A stretch of 64,000 bases of DNA from Desulfovibrio sp. Marseille-P6017 (GCA_900604495.1 UWOR01000002.1:310001-374000), one strand, 5' to 3'. Counted from the stretch's first letter, positions 26,876 through 36,709 are shown. The notes: generated from the sequence alone by a model not told the origin. A program made the numbers and translations.

Positions 26876-28255
26876 TTGAATGCACAGGAATTACAGAAAA
26901 TAAAATATAAAAAAATGGTAGAAGAACCCGTTGAAAAATTAGTTATAAAAATGGCAATTCCTACGATAATAACTATGTTAATTACATCATTTTATAATAT
27001 TGCAGATACTTTTTTTGTAAGCCTTATAAATAGTAGTGCAACAGCAGCTGTAGGAGTTATATTTTCATTAATGTCAATGTTTCAAGCAATAGGATTTTGT
27101 TTTGGTCATGGTTCGGGAAATTATATTTCAAGAAAATTAGGTGCTAAGGAAAATGAAGCTGCGATAAAAATGGCATCGACAGGATTTTTCTCAGCATTTT
27201 TTATTGGCGTTATAATAACTATAATAGGCATAATGTTTTTAGACCCTCTTGCTAAAGTATTAGGAGCAACAGACTCTATATTACCTTATGCAAAAAATTA
27301 TATGGGCATAATTTTAATTGGTGCTCCATTTATGATTTCTTCATTTGTATTAAATAATCAGCTTAGATTACAAGGAAATGCATCTTATGCTATGATTGGT
27401 ATAGCAACAGGTGCAGTTTTGAATGTTATATTAGACCCTATTCTTATATTTAAGCTTAATATGGGAATTAAAGGTGCGGCTTTAGCTACTGTAATCAGTC
27501 AAATTATTAGCTTTAGTTTACTAATTAAGCTTTGTGATTATGGAGGAACTATACCAATAAGATTTAAAAATTTTGAGCCAAACTTAAATAAATATAAAGA
27601 AATATTACATGGAGGAGTACCATCATTATGTAGACAAGGAATAACAAGTTTTGCTACTATATTTCTTAATATTAGAGCAGGATTATATGGTGATGGAGCA
27701 GTAGCTGCAATGTCTGTAGTTATGCGTATTACAACATTTGCAAGCTCTGCTTTAATTGGATTTGGTCAAGGGTTTCAGCCTGTTTGTGGATTTAACTATG
27801 GAGCTAAAAATTATAAACGTGTAGAAAATGCTTTTTGGTTTTGTGTAAAAGTATCTACAATAGTTTTAAGCATATTAGGTGTACTTGGTATTATATTTGC
27901 ACCAAGTATAGTATCATTATTTACTAAAGATGATTCTAGTTTAATCGAAATAGGTGTTACAGCACTTCGTATGCATTGTATTGCATTTCCATTCTTAGGA
28001 TGGATAATACTATGTAATATGTTACTTCAAAATATAGGAAAGTATGTAAAGGCAAGTATATTAGCTATGGCAAGACAAGGATTATGCTTTATACCTATGA
28101 TAATAATACTACCTAGGATATTTGGAGTTACAGGTATTCAGATTAGCCAGTTAATAGCTGACTTATTAACATTTATAATAGCTCTACCTATGGGTATGAG
28201 TACATTAAAAGAATTTAAATTAATGAGCAAAAAAGATGATAAAAATTTGATATAA
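26876..28255 (+). CDS. MATE family multidrug/Na+ efflux transporter
   Basis: 459 residues, 12 TM helices in two MatE domains. The first opens with IKMAIPTIITMLITSFYNIADTFF, the second near GVPSLCRQGITSFATIFLN, with the family block GFGQGFQPVCGFNYGAKNY. Start is TTG at 26876, six bases after GGGGGAG; the next in-frame methionine lies 12 codons in and has no ribosome site. Substrate unknown. Ends before two hairpins. Confidence 0.9.
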   Translation: MNAQELQKIKYKKMVEEPVEKLVIKMAIPTIITMLITSFYNIADTFFVSLINSSATAAVGVIFSLMSMFQAIGFCFGHGSGNYISRKLGAKENEAAIKMASTGFFSAFFIGVIITIIGIMFLDPLAKVLGATDSILPYAKNYMGIILIGAPFMISSFVLNNQLRLQGNASYAMIGIATGAVLNVILDPILIFKLNMGIKGAALATVISQIISFSLLIKLCDYGGTIPIRFKNFEPNLNKYKEILHGGVPSLCRQGITSFATIFLNIRAGLYGDGAVAAMSVVMRITTFASSALIGFGQGFQPVCGFNYGAKNYKRVENAFWFCVKVSTIVLSILGVLGIIFAPSIVSLFTKDDSSLIEIGVTALRMHCIAFPFLGWIILCNMLLQNIGKYVKASILAMARQGLCFIPMIIILPRIFGVTGIQISQLIADLLTFIIALPMGMSTLKEFKLMSKKDDKNLI

Positions 28256-28279
28256 TATAAATAGACTACTTATAGAAAA

Positions 28280-28325
28280 TATAAGTTAATTTATAAAACT
28301 ATAAACTAACTTATAATAAAAAAAT
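28280..28325 (+). terminator. Hairpin/terminator after the MATE gene
   Basis: TATAAGTTAATTTATA and TATAAACTAACTTATA form a 16-bp stem with one mismatch, followed by ATAAAAAAATT. It lacks a proper T-run on the + strand, so it is weak. Confidence 0.45.
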
Positions 28326-28385
28326 TAGAGCGGGTTAAAATTATATAACACAGGTGCTTATATAATAAATATAAATTATGAACGT

Positions 28386-28428
28386 AGAAGCTGTCTTAAA
28401 ATAAAAGACAGCTTCTAACTTGTTTTAT
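28386..28428 (+). terminator. Second hairpin upstream of the SNF2 gene
   Basis: Perfect 12-bp stem AGAAGCTGTCTT / AAGACAGCTTCT, seven-base loop, tail AACTTGTTTT. It may be the real end of the MATE transcript or of a short untranslated RNA from the preceding 60 bases. Confidence 0.55.
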
Positions 28429-28465
28429 AAAGTTATAAATAGAATAAAAGAAAACAGGTGAGATT

Positions 28466-31400
28466 ATGGACTTTAAAATAGTAAATGACATACTAATTGA
28501 TAACACGGATAAAACTAGATTAAGTAGAGGTACGGAATACTATAAAGATGGATATGTAGAAGAAGTAAAATATACAAATGAAGATAAAGTTTTGACTATT
28601 GAAGGTAGAGTAGCTTCAGAATTTCAAAATAGAGTTTATAATAGCTCAATAGTAATCGATTTAAAGAACAAAAGAGTCGCATCAGGTAGTTGTAATTGCC
28701 AAGATTGTATGAGTAGAAGTACATCTACTAATTTAGCTATATGCAAGCACATAGTAGCAATGACTATGTATGTAGTAAACTTATTAAAATCAGATGTAAT
28801 AAGCAGTTTAAAGCAGACAACTTTTACAGTAAAAAATAAAAGCAAGGTTCATAGAAATAAAAATTTTATAAATAAAGAATTGTTAAATTACTTTAAAAGC
28901 AATTCTAAAGAGGAAGTTAATTTAGATATTAAACTAGAAATGGTAGGACCAAATACTATTTGTGCAGACTTTAAAATAGGTATTGATAAAATGTATGTAC
29001 TTAAAAACTTAAGAGAGTTTGCTTTTGCAAGAGCTAATTCTAACAGTCTAGTGTATGGAGTTGATTTTGCTTATAATCCTATAGACAATTATTTTTCAGA
29101 AGAAGATGAAAAAGTAGTTGATATGATAGAAGAATATGGTTTAGGCCTTTCATATATTGCACCACAAAGAGAGCTTAGATATATGACATTATCAGGACCA
29201 AAAGTTAGAAGATTAATAGAAGCTTTAGAACATAGAGAATTTGATTTTAAATTTAGAAATATGTATTATACTCCAAGAGTAATAAGAGGAGAATTACCTA
29301 TAAATATAGATTTAGAAATGGATGATGATAATATATTACTTAAAAATGAAGGGCCACTTCCAATTCCTATATCTCAAAAAGGAGATGTAGTTTTTTATAA
29401 AGGTGATATATACTTACTTAATTCTGAAAATGGTATATATTACAATAAATTATATAGTGTACTAGATGAGTTTAAGGAAATATCATTTACTAAAAGTGAA
29501 GTTAATGAGGTACTAAGTAATGTTATTCCAAAACTTAAAAAAATATGCAGTAATGTAAAAATCGATGAGAAGATAGAAAAAAACACTTCCGGAGAGTTAG
29601 AAGTTAAATTTTACTTTGACTTAGAAGATAGTAAAATAACTTGTGACCTTAAGTTTGAATATGAAGGCGAATCTGAAGGTAAATTTGTAATAAGAGATAC
29701 TGTAAAAGAACAAGAAGCTATATATAGATTATATAGTAATTACTTTGAAAATTATAAAAATAAATATGTATTTAAAGGAAATGATGCACAATTATATGAC
29801 TTTTTAAGTAAGGAAATAAATAGATTAAAAAATATAGGTGAAGTATACTATTCTGAAAAACTAAAAGAAAGAAAAATATATAATTCAGCTAATATTAAAG
29901 TAGGACTTGGAGAAGAAGTAAATCATTATTTAGAATTTAATTTTGAAATTGAAGGTGTAGATGAAAGCGAATATAAAAAAATAATAGACGCATTTAAAAT
30001 TAATAAAAGATTTTACAAATTAGGAAATGGAAATTTTGTAAACTTAGAAGAAGCCGAAACTAAAGAAATGTTTAAGCTTATGGAAAGTTTAGGATTTACT
30101 GATAACTATAAAAATATGAAAATTCACACAAGTAAATCTTTATTTATAAATGATTTACTTACTGAAAAAAAGCTTCCTCATATAGATGGTATAGAAAAAA
30201 CTAAAGAATTAGTAGATAAGTTTAAAAATCTTAAAAATTTATCTGTAGAAGTTCCAAGTAATTTAAATGCAAACCTTAGAGATTATCAGATTGATGCCTT
30301 AAGTTGGTTTGAAACTTTAGATTATTGTGGTTTTGGTGGTATTTTAGCAGATGAAATGGGATTAGGAAAAACTATACAAACAATAGCATTCTTATTATCT
30401 AAAGAAAATAAAAAGAGCTTAGTAGTAACTCCTACTTCACTTATACATAACTGGAAAAGTGAATTTGAAAAATTTGCACCAAGTATGAAAGTAGGAATAG
30501 CTCATGGTATAAAAAAAGAACGAGAAAAAGTAGTAGAGAGTATTAATGATTATGATGTAATATTAACTACTTATGGTTCCCTTAGAAATGATTTAGATAA
30601 ATATGAAAATATAAACTTTGACTATTGTATTATAGATGAAGCTCAAAATATAAAAAATCCAACAGCTATGAGTACGGATGCAGTAAAATCTATAAAAGCT
30701 AATAATAGATTTGCCCTTACAGGAACTCCAATAGAAAATAATTTAATGGAGTTATGGTCTATCTTTGATTTTATAATGCCTGGATATTTATATAATTTAA
30801 CTAAATTTAATGCAGTTTTTATAAGAGATGAAGGTCATATAGAAAATCTAAAAAGAATGATAAGGCCATTTATACTAAGAAGAACTAAAAAACAAGTTAT
30901 AAAAGAACTTCCAGATAAAATAGAAAGACAATTTTTAGTTGAAATGGGTAAAGAACAAAGAAAAGTATATGGAGTATATGTAGAAGATATACAAAAAAAA
31001 CTTAAAGAAAAGAAGAATATAAAAGATAAAATAACCGTATTTTCTTATTTAACAAAATTAAGACAACTTTGTTTAGACCCAAGTGTAATAATACAAGATT
31101 ATAAAGGTAAAAGTGCCAAAACTGATGCATGTTTTGAAATTATAAAAGAATATACAGAAGAAAATAATAAGATATTAGTATTCTCACAATTTACAAGTGT
31201 ACTTAAAAATATAGGAAAGAAATTATCTCAAAATAATATAAGCTATAGTTATTTAGATGGACAAACTAAGGCGATAGATAGAATAAAACTTGTAAATGAA
31301 TTTAATGAAGGAAATGATAAAAAGGTATTTTTAATTTCTCTAAAAGCAGGAGGAACTGGTCTTAATTTAACTTCTGCAAATACAGTTATTCATTTTGATC

Positions 31401-31633
31401 CTTGGTGGAATCCATCAGTTGAAAATCAAGCAAGTGATAGAGCTCATAGATTTGGTCAAAAAGACGTTGTTGAAGTTATAAAGCTTATAGCCAAAGGAAC
31501 TATAGAAGAAAAAATAGTTGAACTTCAAGAAAAGAAAAAGGAATTAATTGATGATATGATAGATGGAAATTTATCTGATGGAAGTGTATTAAAGAGTTTA
31601 TCAGATGAGGATATACTCGATTTATTAAAGTAA
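28466..31633 (+). CDS. SNF2 family helicase with SWIM zinc finger
   Basis: 1055 residues. An N-terminal SWIM zinc finger (GSCNCQDC...CKH, about residues 70-94) precedes a bacterial SNF2-associated region (about 100-560). The Swi2/Snf2 ATPase follows: Walker A ADEMGLGKT near 628-636, motif II DEAQ near 724, and a second RecA lobe with GGTGLNLTSANTVIHFDPWW near 965 and RAHRFGQ. Such proteins are DNA-dependent ATPases that remodel protein-DNA complexes or RNA polymerase; the substrate is unknown. ATG after ACAGGTGAG. Only 12 bases separate it from the response regulator, so the three genes appear co-transcribed. Confidence 0.9.
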   Translation: MDFKIVNDILIDNTDKTRLSRGTEYYKDGYVEEVKYTNEDKVLTIEGRVASEFQNRVYNSSIVIDLKNKRVASGSCNCQDCMSRSTSTNLAICKHIVAMTMYVVNLLKSDVISSLKQTTFTVKNKSKVHRNKNFINKELLNYFKSNSKEEVNLDIKLEMVGPNTICADFKIGIDKMYVLKNLREFAFARANSNSLVYGVDFAYNPIDNYFSEEDEKVVDMIEEYGLGLSYIAPQRELRYMTLSGPKVRRLIEALEHREFDFKFRNMYYTPRVIRGELPINIDLEMDDDNILLKNEGPLPIPISQKGDVVFYKGDIYLLNSENGIYYNKLYSVLDEFKEISFTKSEVNEVLSNVIPKLKKICSNVKIDEKIEKNTSGELEVKFYFDLEDSKITCDLKFEYEGESEGKFVIRDTVKEQEAIYRLYSNYFENYKNKYVFKGNDAQLYDFLSKEINRLKNIGEVYYSEKLKERKIYNSANIKVGLGEEVNHYLEFNFEIEGVDESEYKKIIDAFKINKRFYKLGNGNFVNLEEAETKEMFKLMESLGFTDNYKNMKIHTSKSLFINDLLTEKKLPHIDGIEKTKELVDKFKNLKNLSVEVPSNLNANLRDYQIDALSWFETLDYCGFGGILADEMGLGKTIQTIAFLLSKENKKSLVVTPTSLIHNWKSEFEKFAPSMKVGIAHGIKKEREKVVESINDYDVILTTYGSLRNDLDKYENINFDYCIIDEAQNIKNPTAMSTDAVKSIKANNRFALTGTPIENNLMELWSIFDFIMPGYLYNLTKFNAVFIRDEGHIENLKRMIRPFILRRTKKQVIKELPDKIERQFLVEMGKEQRKVYGVYVEDIQKKLKEKKNIKDKITVFSYLTKLRQLCLDPSVIIQDYKGKSAKTDACFEIIKEYTEENNKILVFSQFTSVLKNIGKKLSQNNISYSYLDGQTKAIDRIKLVNEFNEGNDKKVFLISLKAGGTGLNLTSANTVIHFDPWWNPSVENQASDRAHRFGQKDVVEVIKLIAKGTIEEKIVELQEKKKELIDDMIDGNLSDGSVLKSLSDEDILDLLK

Positions 31634-31645
31634 AGAGGTAAATTT

Positions 31646-32323
31646 ATGACAGATATTTTTATAGTAGAAGATGATAATGCTCTAAGTAGAGAAATCAGTT
31701 TAACCTTAAGTAAATGGGGATATAGTGTATGTGAAGTTAGAAATTTTGAAAATATAACTGATGAAGTTTTAGAAAAAAATCCAAAGCTTGTATTAATGGA
31801 TATAAACTTACCTTGTTATGATGGATTTTATTGGTGCTTACAAATAAGAAACTTTTTAAAAGTTCCAATAATATTTATATCATCAAGAGATAACGATATG
31901 GATATTATAATGTCAATAAATATGGGAGGAGATGACTATATAACAAAGCCATTTTCACCCCAGATTTTAGTTGCAAAAATACAAGCAATACTTAGAAGAA
32001 CATATTCTTATAACAGTGATATAAAAAATGAAATAATAAAATTTAAGGATGTAATATTAAATATTGTTGAAGGTAAAATTTATTATAAAAATAAAAATAC
32101 AGATTTAACTAAAAATGAGTTGAAAATTATGAAGATACTTATGGAAAATCAGGAAAAAATAGTTAGTAGGGAAGAAATAATAGAAAATCTTTGGGATAGT
32201 GAAGAATTTATAAGTGAAAACACTTTAACAGTTAATATAAATAGACTTAGAAAAAAATTAGAAAGTATAGGCTTAGAAGAATTTATACTTACTAAAAAAG
32301 GACATGGATATATTATAAAATGA
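31646..32323 (+). CDS. OmpR/PhoB-type response regulator (BceR-like)
   Basis: 225 residues: receiver domain with acidic pair EDD (8-10), phosphoacceptor Asp52 in LVLMDINLP and Lys in DYITKPFSP. A C-terminal winged helix follows (LTKNELKIMKILMENQEKIV, then NRLRKKL and KGHGYIIK). This length and sequence style match the BceR/GraR group controlling antimicrobial-peptide detoxification. It overlaps the kinase gene by four bases (ATGA). No BceAB-like ABC transporter lies next to it. Confidence 0.88.
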   Translation: MTDIFIVEDDNALSREISLTLSKWGYSVCEVRNFENITDEVLEKNPKLVLMDINLPCYDGFYWCLQIRNFLKVPIIFISSRDNDMDIIMSINMGGDDYITKPFSPQILVAKIQAILRRTYSYNSDIKNEIIKFKDVILNIVEGKIYYKNKNTDLTKNELKIMKILMENQEKIVSREEIIENLWDSEEFISENTLTVNINRLRKKLESIGLEEFILTKKGHGYIIK

Positions 32324-33333
32324 GATTTATAAATTATTTGAAAAATACAAAGGTAATTTTTATATTAATAATCTTAATAATGATAATAGTAAATTTAATT
32401 ATAATTTTAGATCCTAATTTATCTAAAAGCACTGATAGCTTAATATATATGAATTTACTAGTTTCATTAACATCTATTATATTTTTATATTTAGATTATT
32501 TAAATTATAAAAAAAGAGTTAATAATTTTATTAATGCAGTAAGTGATTTTAATATAGAAAATTATGAACTGAAAGAAAGCTATGAATATAAAAGAGTTAA
32601 GAATATAATAGATAAAAATGAAGATGAAGTAAAATCTTTAAAAAAAGAATTAGAAGAAATAAATGATTATATGACTAATTGGATACATGAAGTGAAAATA
32701 CCAATATCAGTTCTTGAGATAATTGGAAAGAGAGTAAGTGAAATAGAATATGGAAAAGATTTATCTAAACAAATAAAAGCTGAAGTTACTAGAATAGATA
32801 AATTAGTAGAACAAGCTATGTATTCAAGTAGAGCAGGAAATTATAATTCAGATTTTTTTATAAATGAAGTTAATTTAGAAAATATAGTTAAAGAGGTAAT
32901 TAAGAAAAATAAATACCAATTTATATATAATAAAATAGAGTTAAATGTTTTAGACTTAAATAAAGTTATACTAACTGATAAAAAATGGATTACTCATATA
33001 ATAGAATTAATAATTGATAATGCTATTAAATATAGTGAGAGTTATGGGAAAATAGAAATTTATACAATTGAAAATAAAAAAGGATTGGAACTGCATATAA
33101 AGGACTATGGAATAGGAATAGCACCACAAGATATTGATAGAGTATTTGACAAAGGTTTTACAGGTGTAAATGGAAGAAAAAGGACTAAATCTACAGGTAT
33201 AGGACTTTATATAGCTAAGAATATATTAACAAAGTTAAGTCATGATATAAATATAATATCTAAACAAAATGAGTTTACTGATGTAATTATAACATTTTAT
33301 AATTTATCTGATTACTTTAATACTATTGAATAA
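32320..33333 (+). CDS. Intramembrane-sensing histidine kinase (BceS-like)
   Basis: 337 residues. Two TM helices at the N-terminus (about 12-30 and 41-60) with only a ten-residue loop between them, hence little outside sensor. The H-box NWIHEVKIPI has His123. N-box DNAIKYS, G-boxes DYGIGIAP and STGIGLYIAKNI complete a normal HATPase. This is the intramembrane-sensing class that usually reads its signal from a BceAB-type ABC transporter. Start ATG overlaps the regulator's stop. The usual transporter partner is missing here. Confidence 0.88.
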   Translation: MRFINYLKNTKVIFILIILIMIIVNLIIILDPNLSKSTDSLIYMNLLVSLTSIIFLYLDYLNYKKRVNNFINAVSDFNIENYELKESYEYKRVKNIIDKNEDEVKSLKKELEEINDYMTNWIHEVKIPISVLEIIGKRVSEIEYGKDLSKQIKAEVTRIDKLVEQAMYSSRAGNYNSDFFINEVNLENIVKEVIKKNKYQFIYNKIELNVLDLNKVILTDKKWITHIIELIIDNAIKYSESYGKIEIYTIENKKGLELHIKDYGIGIAPQDIDRVFDKGFTGVNGRKRTKSTGIGLYIAKNILTKLSHDINIISKQNEFTDVIITFYNLSDYFNTIE

Positions 33334-33417
33334 TATTAATATTTACGGTAAACATCAATTTACATAAATTACGTAATATAAGATTTATTTTATAAGAAGA
33401 ATAGGAGAATTAAAATT

Positions 33418-34140
33418 ATGGTAAAAAATTTTGCTCATCGTGGATTTAGTGGAAAATACCCAGAAAATACTCTTTTAGCTTTTGAAAAAGCTATTGAGGT
33501 TGGTGTAGATGGAATGGAATTTGATGTTCAGCTAACAAAAGATGGAGAAGTTGTCATAATACATGATGAGACTATAGATCGTACTTCTGATGGTACTGGT
33601 AGAGTATGTGATTATACATATGATGAATTATTAAAATATGACTTTTCATGGAAGTACAGAGCACAGTTTGGAAAAATAAAATTACCTCTATTAAGAGAAT
33701 ATTTCGAACTAGTAAAGGATACTAACATAATATCCAATATAGAGTTAAAAAATAGTGTATATGACTATGAAAAACTAGAAGAGAAAGTATATGAACTAAT
33801 AATTGAATATAACTTAAAAGATAAAGTTATTATATCATCATTTAATCATGAAAGTATTATAAGAATGAAAAATATAGATGATAGTATTAAATGTGGATTT
33901 TTATCTGATTGCTGGATGATGGAGCCAGGTAAATATACTAAAAATTATAATGTAGAATGCTACCATCCATCAGCATATTATCTTACTAAAGAAAAAGTAA
34001 ATAAAATACAAAATGAAGGTATAGAAGTTAATGTTTGGTTAGGTAAAGAGAAAGTTAGTTATAAAAAATTAATAGAAATGGGAATAGACTCATTAATATC
34101 TGATGATCCTGATGTGATAAAAAAACTTGTAAATAGATAG
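33418..34140 (+). CDS. Glycerophosphodiester phosphodiesterase
   Basis: GDPD-family enzyme (240 residues) that hydrolyses glycerophosphodiesters to sn-glycerol-3-phosphate and alcohol. The hallmark blocks AHRGFSGKYPENTLLAFEKA, GVDGMEFDVQLTKDGEVVII, and HDETIDRTSDGTGRV give both catalytic histidines and the metal-binding Glu/Asp. No signal peptide, so probably cytoplasmic (GlpQ1/UgpQ-like). ATG with AGGAG ahead. The next gene, an alpha/beta hydrolase, begins 39 bases on; together they may recycle lipid headgroups. Confidence 0.92.
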   Translation: MVKNFAHRGFSGKYPENTLLAFEKAIEVGVDGMEFDVQLTKDGEVVIIHDETIDRTSDGTGRVCDYTYDELLKYDFSWKYRAQFGKIKLPLLREYFELVKDTNIISNIELKNSVYDYEKLEEKVYELIIEYNLKDKVIISSFNHESIIRMKNIDDSIKCGFLSDCWMMEPGKYTKNYNVECYHPSAYYLTKEKVNKIQNEGIEVNVWLGKEKVSYKKLIEMGIDSLISDDPDVIKKLVNR

Positions 34141-34179
34141 TTATTTTATACTTAAAAAGGGTAATAGGGAGTAGAGAAA

Positions 34180-34941
34180 ATGAAAGATAGACATAAGCCA
34201 TTTGTACAAGAAGTAAAGAATTCAGATACTATGATAATATTTATACATGGTATAGTAGAAAGTCCATATCAATTTAGAAATCTTGCTCAAATTGCAATGG
34301 ATAATAATATATCTGTTTGTGGAGTACTCCTTGCTGGTCATGGAAAAAGTGGAAAAGATTTTGTAAAAAGTAATTTAAATATGTGGAGAACTTCAATTGA
34401 AAGGGAAATTGAAAAGTATAAAACTAAATATAAAAATATAATACTAGTAGGACATTCAATGGGGGCATTATTATCTATTGAATTCTATTTAAAGTACAAG
34501 CAAAATATAAAATATATTGTTGCAATAGCAACACCGTTATGTATAAGAGTAAAATTTAATATTATAAGAAGCTGTATAAAAATAGCTCTAGGAATAATTC
34601 CTAAAGGTGATCTTTTAACAAGATATGCGTATGAAGCTATTAGTGTAAATGAAACAAATTTATTTAATTATATAAAATGGGCACCAAGATACATAGATTT
34701 ATTTAAGCTAATAATAAAAGTTAGATTAAATTTAAATAATATAGATATACCAATGCTAATATTTCACTCTATGAACGATGAACTTGTAAGTTTAAAAAGT
34801 ATAAAAATATATAAAAAGAGTTTTAAATACAATAATAAGTTAAATAATAAAAGTATTATAAAATTAGAAAGCTCAGGTCATTTCTATTATGATTATGATG
34901 ATTTAGAAGTTTTAGAAAGTGAATTTAAATCATTTATATGA
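34180..34941 (+). CDS. Alpha/beta hydrolase (carboxylesterase/lysophospholipase-like)
   Basis: 253 residues. Nucleophile elbow GHSMGA with Ser93; oxyanion strand FIHGIVESPYQF; Asp in FHSMNDELVS near 203; His in SSGHFYYD near 240. This is a complete triad. It resembles EstA/YvaK-like carboxylesterases and monoacylglycerol lipases. Following a GDPD gene, a lipid or lysophospholipid substrate is plausible, but this is inference. RBS GGGAG; ends at a bidirectional terminator. Confidence 0.85.
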   Translation: MKDRHKPFVQEVKNSDTMIIFIHGIVESPYQFRNLAQIAMDNNISVCGVLLAGHGKSGKDFVKSNLNMWRTSIEREIEKYKTKYKNIILVGHSMGALLSIEFYLKYKQNIKYIVAIATPLCIRVKFNIIRSCIKIALGIIPKGDLLTRYAYEAISVNETNLFNYIKWAPRYIDLFKLIIKVRLNLNNIDIPMLIFHSMNDELVSLKSIKIYKKSFKYNNKLNNKSIIKLESSGHFYYDYDDLEVLESEFKSFI

Positions 34942-34946
34942 TGAAA

Positions 34947-34988
34947 TAAAAAAGTATCTTAAAATAAAAATTTTAAGATACTTTTTTA
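34947..34988. terminator. Bidirectional terminator (hydrolase / small minus-strand gene)
   Basis: AAAAAGTATCTTAAAA with TTTTAAGATACTTTTTT: 16 pairs, poly-A/poly-T flanks on both sides. Confidence 0.85.
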
Positions 34989-35210
34989 TTATATAGATTC
35001 TATATATTTTACATTATTTTTATTAATAGAAACTGCACTACCGAGATCTCTTCCAGATAGTGTCAAGAATCCCGCATCTTCGTTTTTATTAAATTTATCC
35101 ATCCATTCAATTAAAGATGAAAAATTTCGAATACTATCTTTTTCAATTATTCTCGTGAATCCGTTATTATAAGTTATTTTTATTTTATTTATATTTTTCA
35201 AAACAATCAC
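34989..35210 (-). CDS. Hypothetical small protein
   Basis: 73 residues if the GTG at 35210 is used, 70 from TTG at 35201; AGGAG is ten bases from the TTG and only one from the GTG, so TTG may be the true start. Beta-rich, soluble, no cysteines. Charged pattern KITYNNGFTRIIEKDSI, then FLTLSGRDLGSAVSINKNNV, ending IESI. It resembles small sheet proteins such as DUF-type phage or regulatory folds, but I recognise no family. It is flanked by a shared terminator, which supports a real gene. Confidence 0.6.
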   Translation of the reverse strand: MIVLKNINKIKITYNNGFTRIIEKDSIRNFSSLIEWMDKFNKNEDAGFLTLSGRDLGSAVSINKNNVKYIESI

Positions 35211-35332
35211 ACTCCTAGAAGAATTATACCCATATTTTCAATTTATTTAAACATATTACTCTTTATAAGACTAAAAAAGAAAAATATACAAATAATAACT
35301 TAAATAAATTATTTATACACAAGGAGGTAAAA

Positions 35333-35931
35333 ATGAAAAGATTAAGCATTTTAGGTATAATATTTACTTTAATGTTAAACTTCAATATGACTGGATGTGC
35401 AAAAAGAAATAGTGAAGAAGTTGAAAAAACAACAAATGAAAGTATTCAAAACACACAATCAGAAACTGAAAAAGCAAATGAATTAAGTAAAGATGAGTAC
35501 AAGGATTTATTAACTAAGAATTATGAAAAATATTTAGAACCTATAGATATAAAGGATGAAAGTGTAGATGATTTACTAGATAATAACAGTAACTTAAATA
35601 ATGAAGAGTTAATAAAGAATTATGAAAATTTATTATCAGATAGTAAAAATAATATAGAATCATTTAAGAAATCTATAACAGGATTAAAAATAATTGATTC
35701 TAAATTACAAGAATTAAATAGTGATTTAATATCATACTCAGATAAAGCAATTGAAATAATAATAAAAAAACAAGATGATTTAAATTTAAAGAAAGAAGAT
35801 TTATTAAAAGTGATAAAAACTCATTAATAAATTATTTAGATAGAGAATTAGATGACATAGATAATAATGATAATATTGATGATGTTTTAGATAAAATAGA
35901 AGATTTATTAGGTATAGATTTAAGTAAATAA
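35333..35931 (+). pseudogene. Lipoprotein gene with a -1-base frameshift near its 3' end
   Basis: Open from ATG 35333 with lipoprotein signal (lipobox MTGC, Cys22) and a low-complexity, charged helical region. The frame closes at 35827 after LLKVIKTH. The other frame continues from there as NSLINYLDRELDDID...LLGIDLSK to 35931, matching the C-terminal style of the next gene (NNMLGIDTTS). Restoring one A at 35806-35809 or, more simply, in the A-run 35815-35819 joins the two. So it is either a recent pseudogene, a sequencing indel, or a gene producing a truncated surface lipoprotein. RBS AAGGAGG. Function unknown. Confidence 0.7.
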
Positions 35932-35976
35932 TTAAAAATAATAAGGAGTACTACATAAAACTAAGGAGGAAGTAAA

Positions 35977-36609
35977 ATGGAATTAAAAAAATTATTAGCA
36001 CTAGGATTAGCGTTAGGTTTATCAGTAGGATCAGTTGGTTGTACTAATAAAAAGGGTGAAACTACAACAGATAATAACACTAATACAACACAAAATAGCA
36101 CTACAACACAAGATAATGGGTATTTAAATACAGAGTATGCAAATACTTACTCTGGTCTTTACACTAATAATATATCTCCTTTAAATAATTATGCAATGTA
36201 TAGTAGTGTAGATGAAGTAAATAACGCTTATAAAACTAAAGAATACCCTGGTAATGAAAAATATTTATCAGAAGTAAAAGCAGCGTATCAAGATAGTAAA
36301 GAAAAATTACAAGCTTTTGTTAATGGATTAAAAAATGATGCAAAAACTGATGATGCAAAATTAAAAGAAGCAAATCAAGAGCTTATAGATGAAGGTGAAG
36401 ATTTAATAGAAGAAATAGATGAAAAAATAAGTAGATTAGATACAATTCCTAAAGATGCATACAATAAGAGCCAAGATGAATTTATTAAATTAGTTGATGA
36501 TACAACTAAAGTTGAAAATGATGTTAGATCTGAGTTTGATAAAATGATAAAAGATATGAATAATATGTTAGGAATAGATACTACATCTAATAATGGAAAA
36601 AACAAATAG
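35977..36609 (+). CDS. Putative lipoprotein, paralogue of the preceding gene
   Basis: 210 residues. Lipoprotein signal MELKKLLALGLALGLSVGSV-GC with lipidated Cys22, then a Thr/Asn-rich linker (TTTDNNTNTTQN) and a Lys/Glu/Asp-rich helical domain (residues ~85-200). No recognised enzyme motif. It shares the export signal and the ending (LGID) with the lipoprotein just upstream, separated by 45 bases, so the two are a likely tandem duplication. Start ATG after AAGGAGG. Function unknown. Confidence 0.8.
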   Translation: MELKKLLALGLALGLSVGSVGCTNKKGETTTDNNTNTTQNSTTTQDNGYLNTEYANTYSGLYTNNISPLNNYAMYSSVDEVNNAYKTKEYPGNEKYLSEVKAAYQDSKEKLQAFVNGLKNDAKTDDAKLKEANQELIDEGEDLIEEIDEKISRLDTIPKDAYNKSQDEFIKLVDDTTKVENDVRSEFDKMIKDMNNMLGIDTTSNNGKNK

Positions 36610-36648
36610 TCTAAAAAGTGTGCAAAATAAAAATATTCAGAAAATATA

Positions 36649-36677
36649 TTGACATATGGAAAAAAAAACTATAATAT
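36649..36677 (+). promoter_or_regulatory. Promoter of the SAM-riboswitch/met transcript
   Basis: TTGACA (36649-36654) with TAATAT at 17 bases (36672-36677) or TATAAT at 15 (36670-36675). Confidence 0.6.
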
Positions 36678-36709
36678 ATAAATCATAGAAGTACAAAATA
36701 AAATAATTC

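Noticed and set aside
28326..28385. Small RNA between the MATE and SNF2 genes
   Set aside because: The hairpin at 28386 could end one, but no good promoter precedes this 60-base stretch.
35800..35830. Programmed -1 frameshift in the lipoprotein gene
   Set aside because: No X-XXY-YYZ slippery heptamer in the correct phase; a simple one-base indel fits better.
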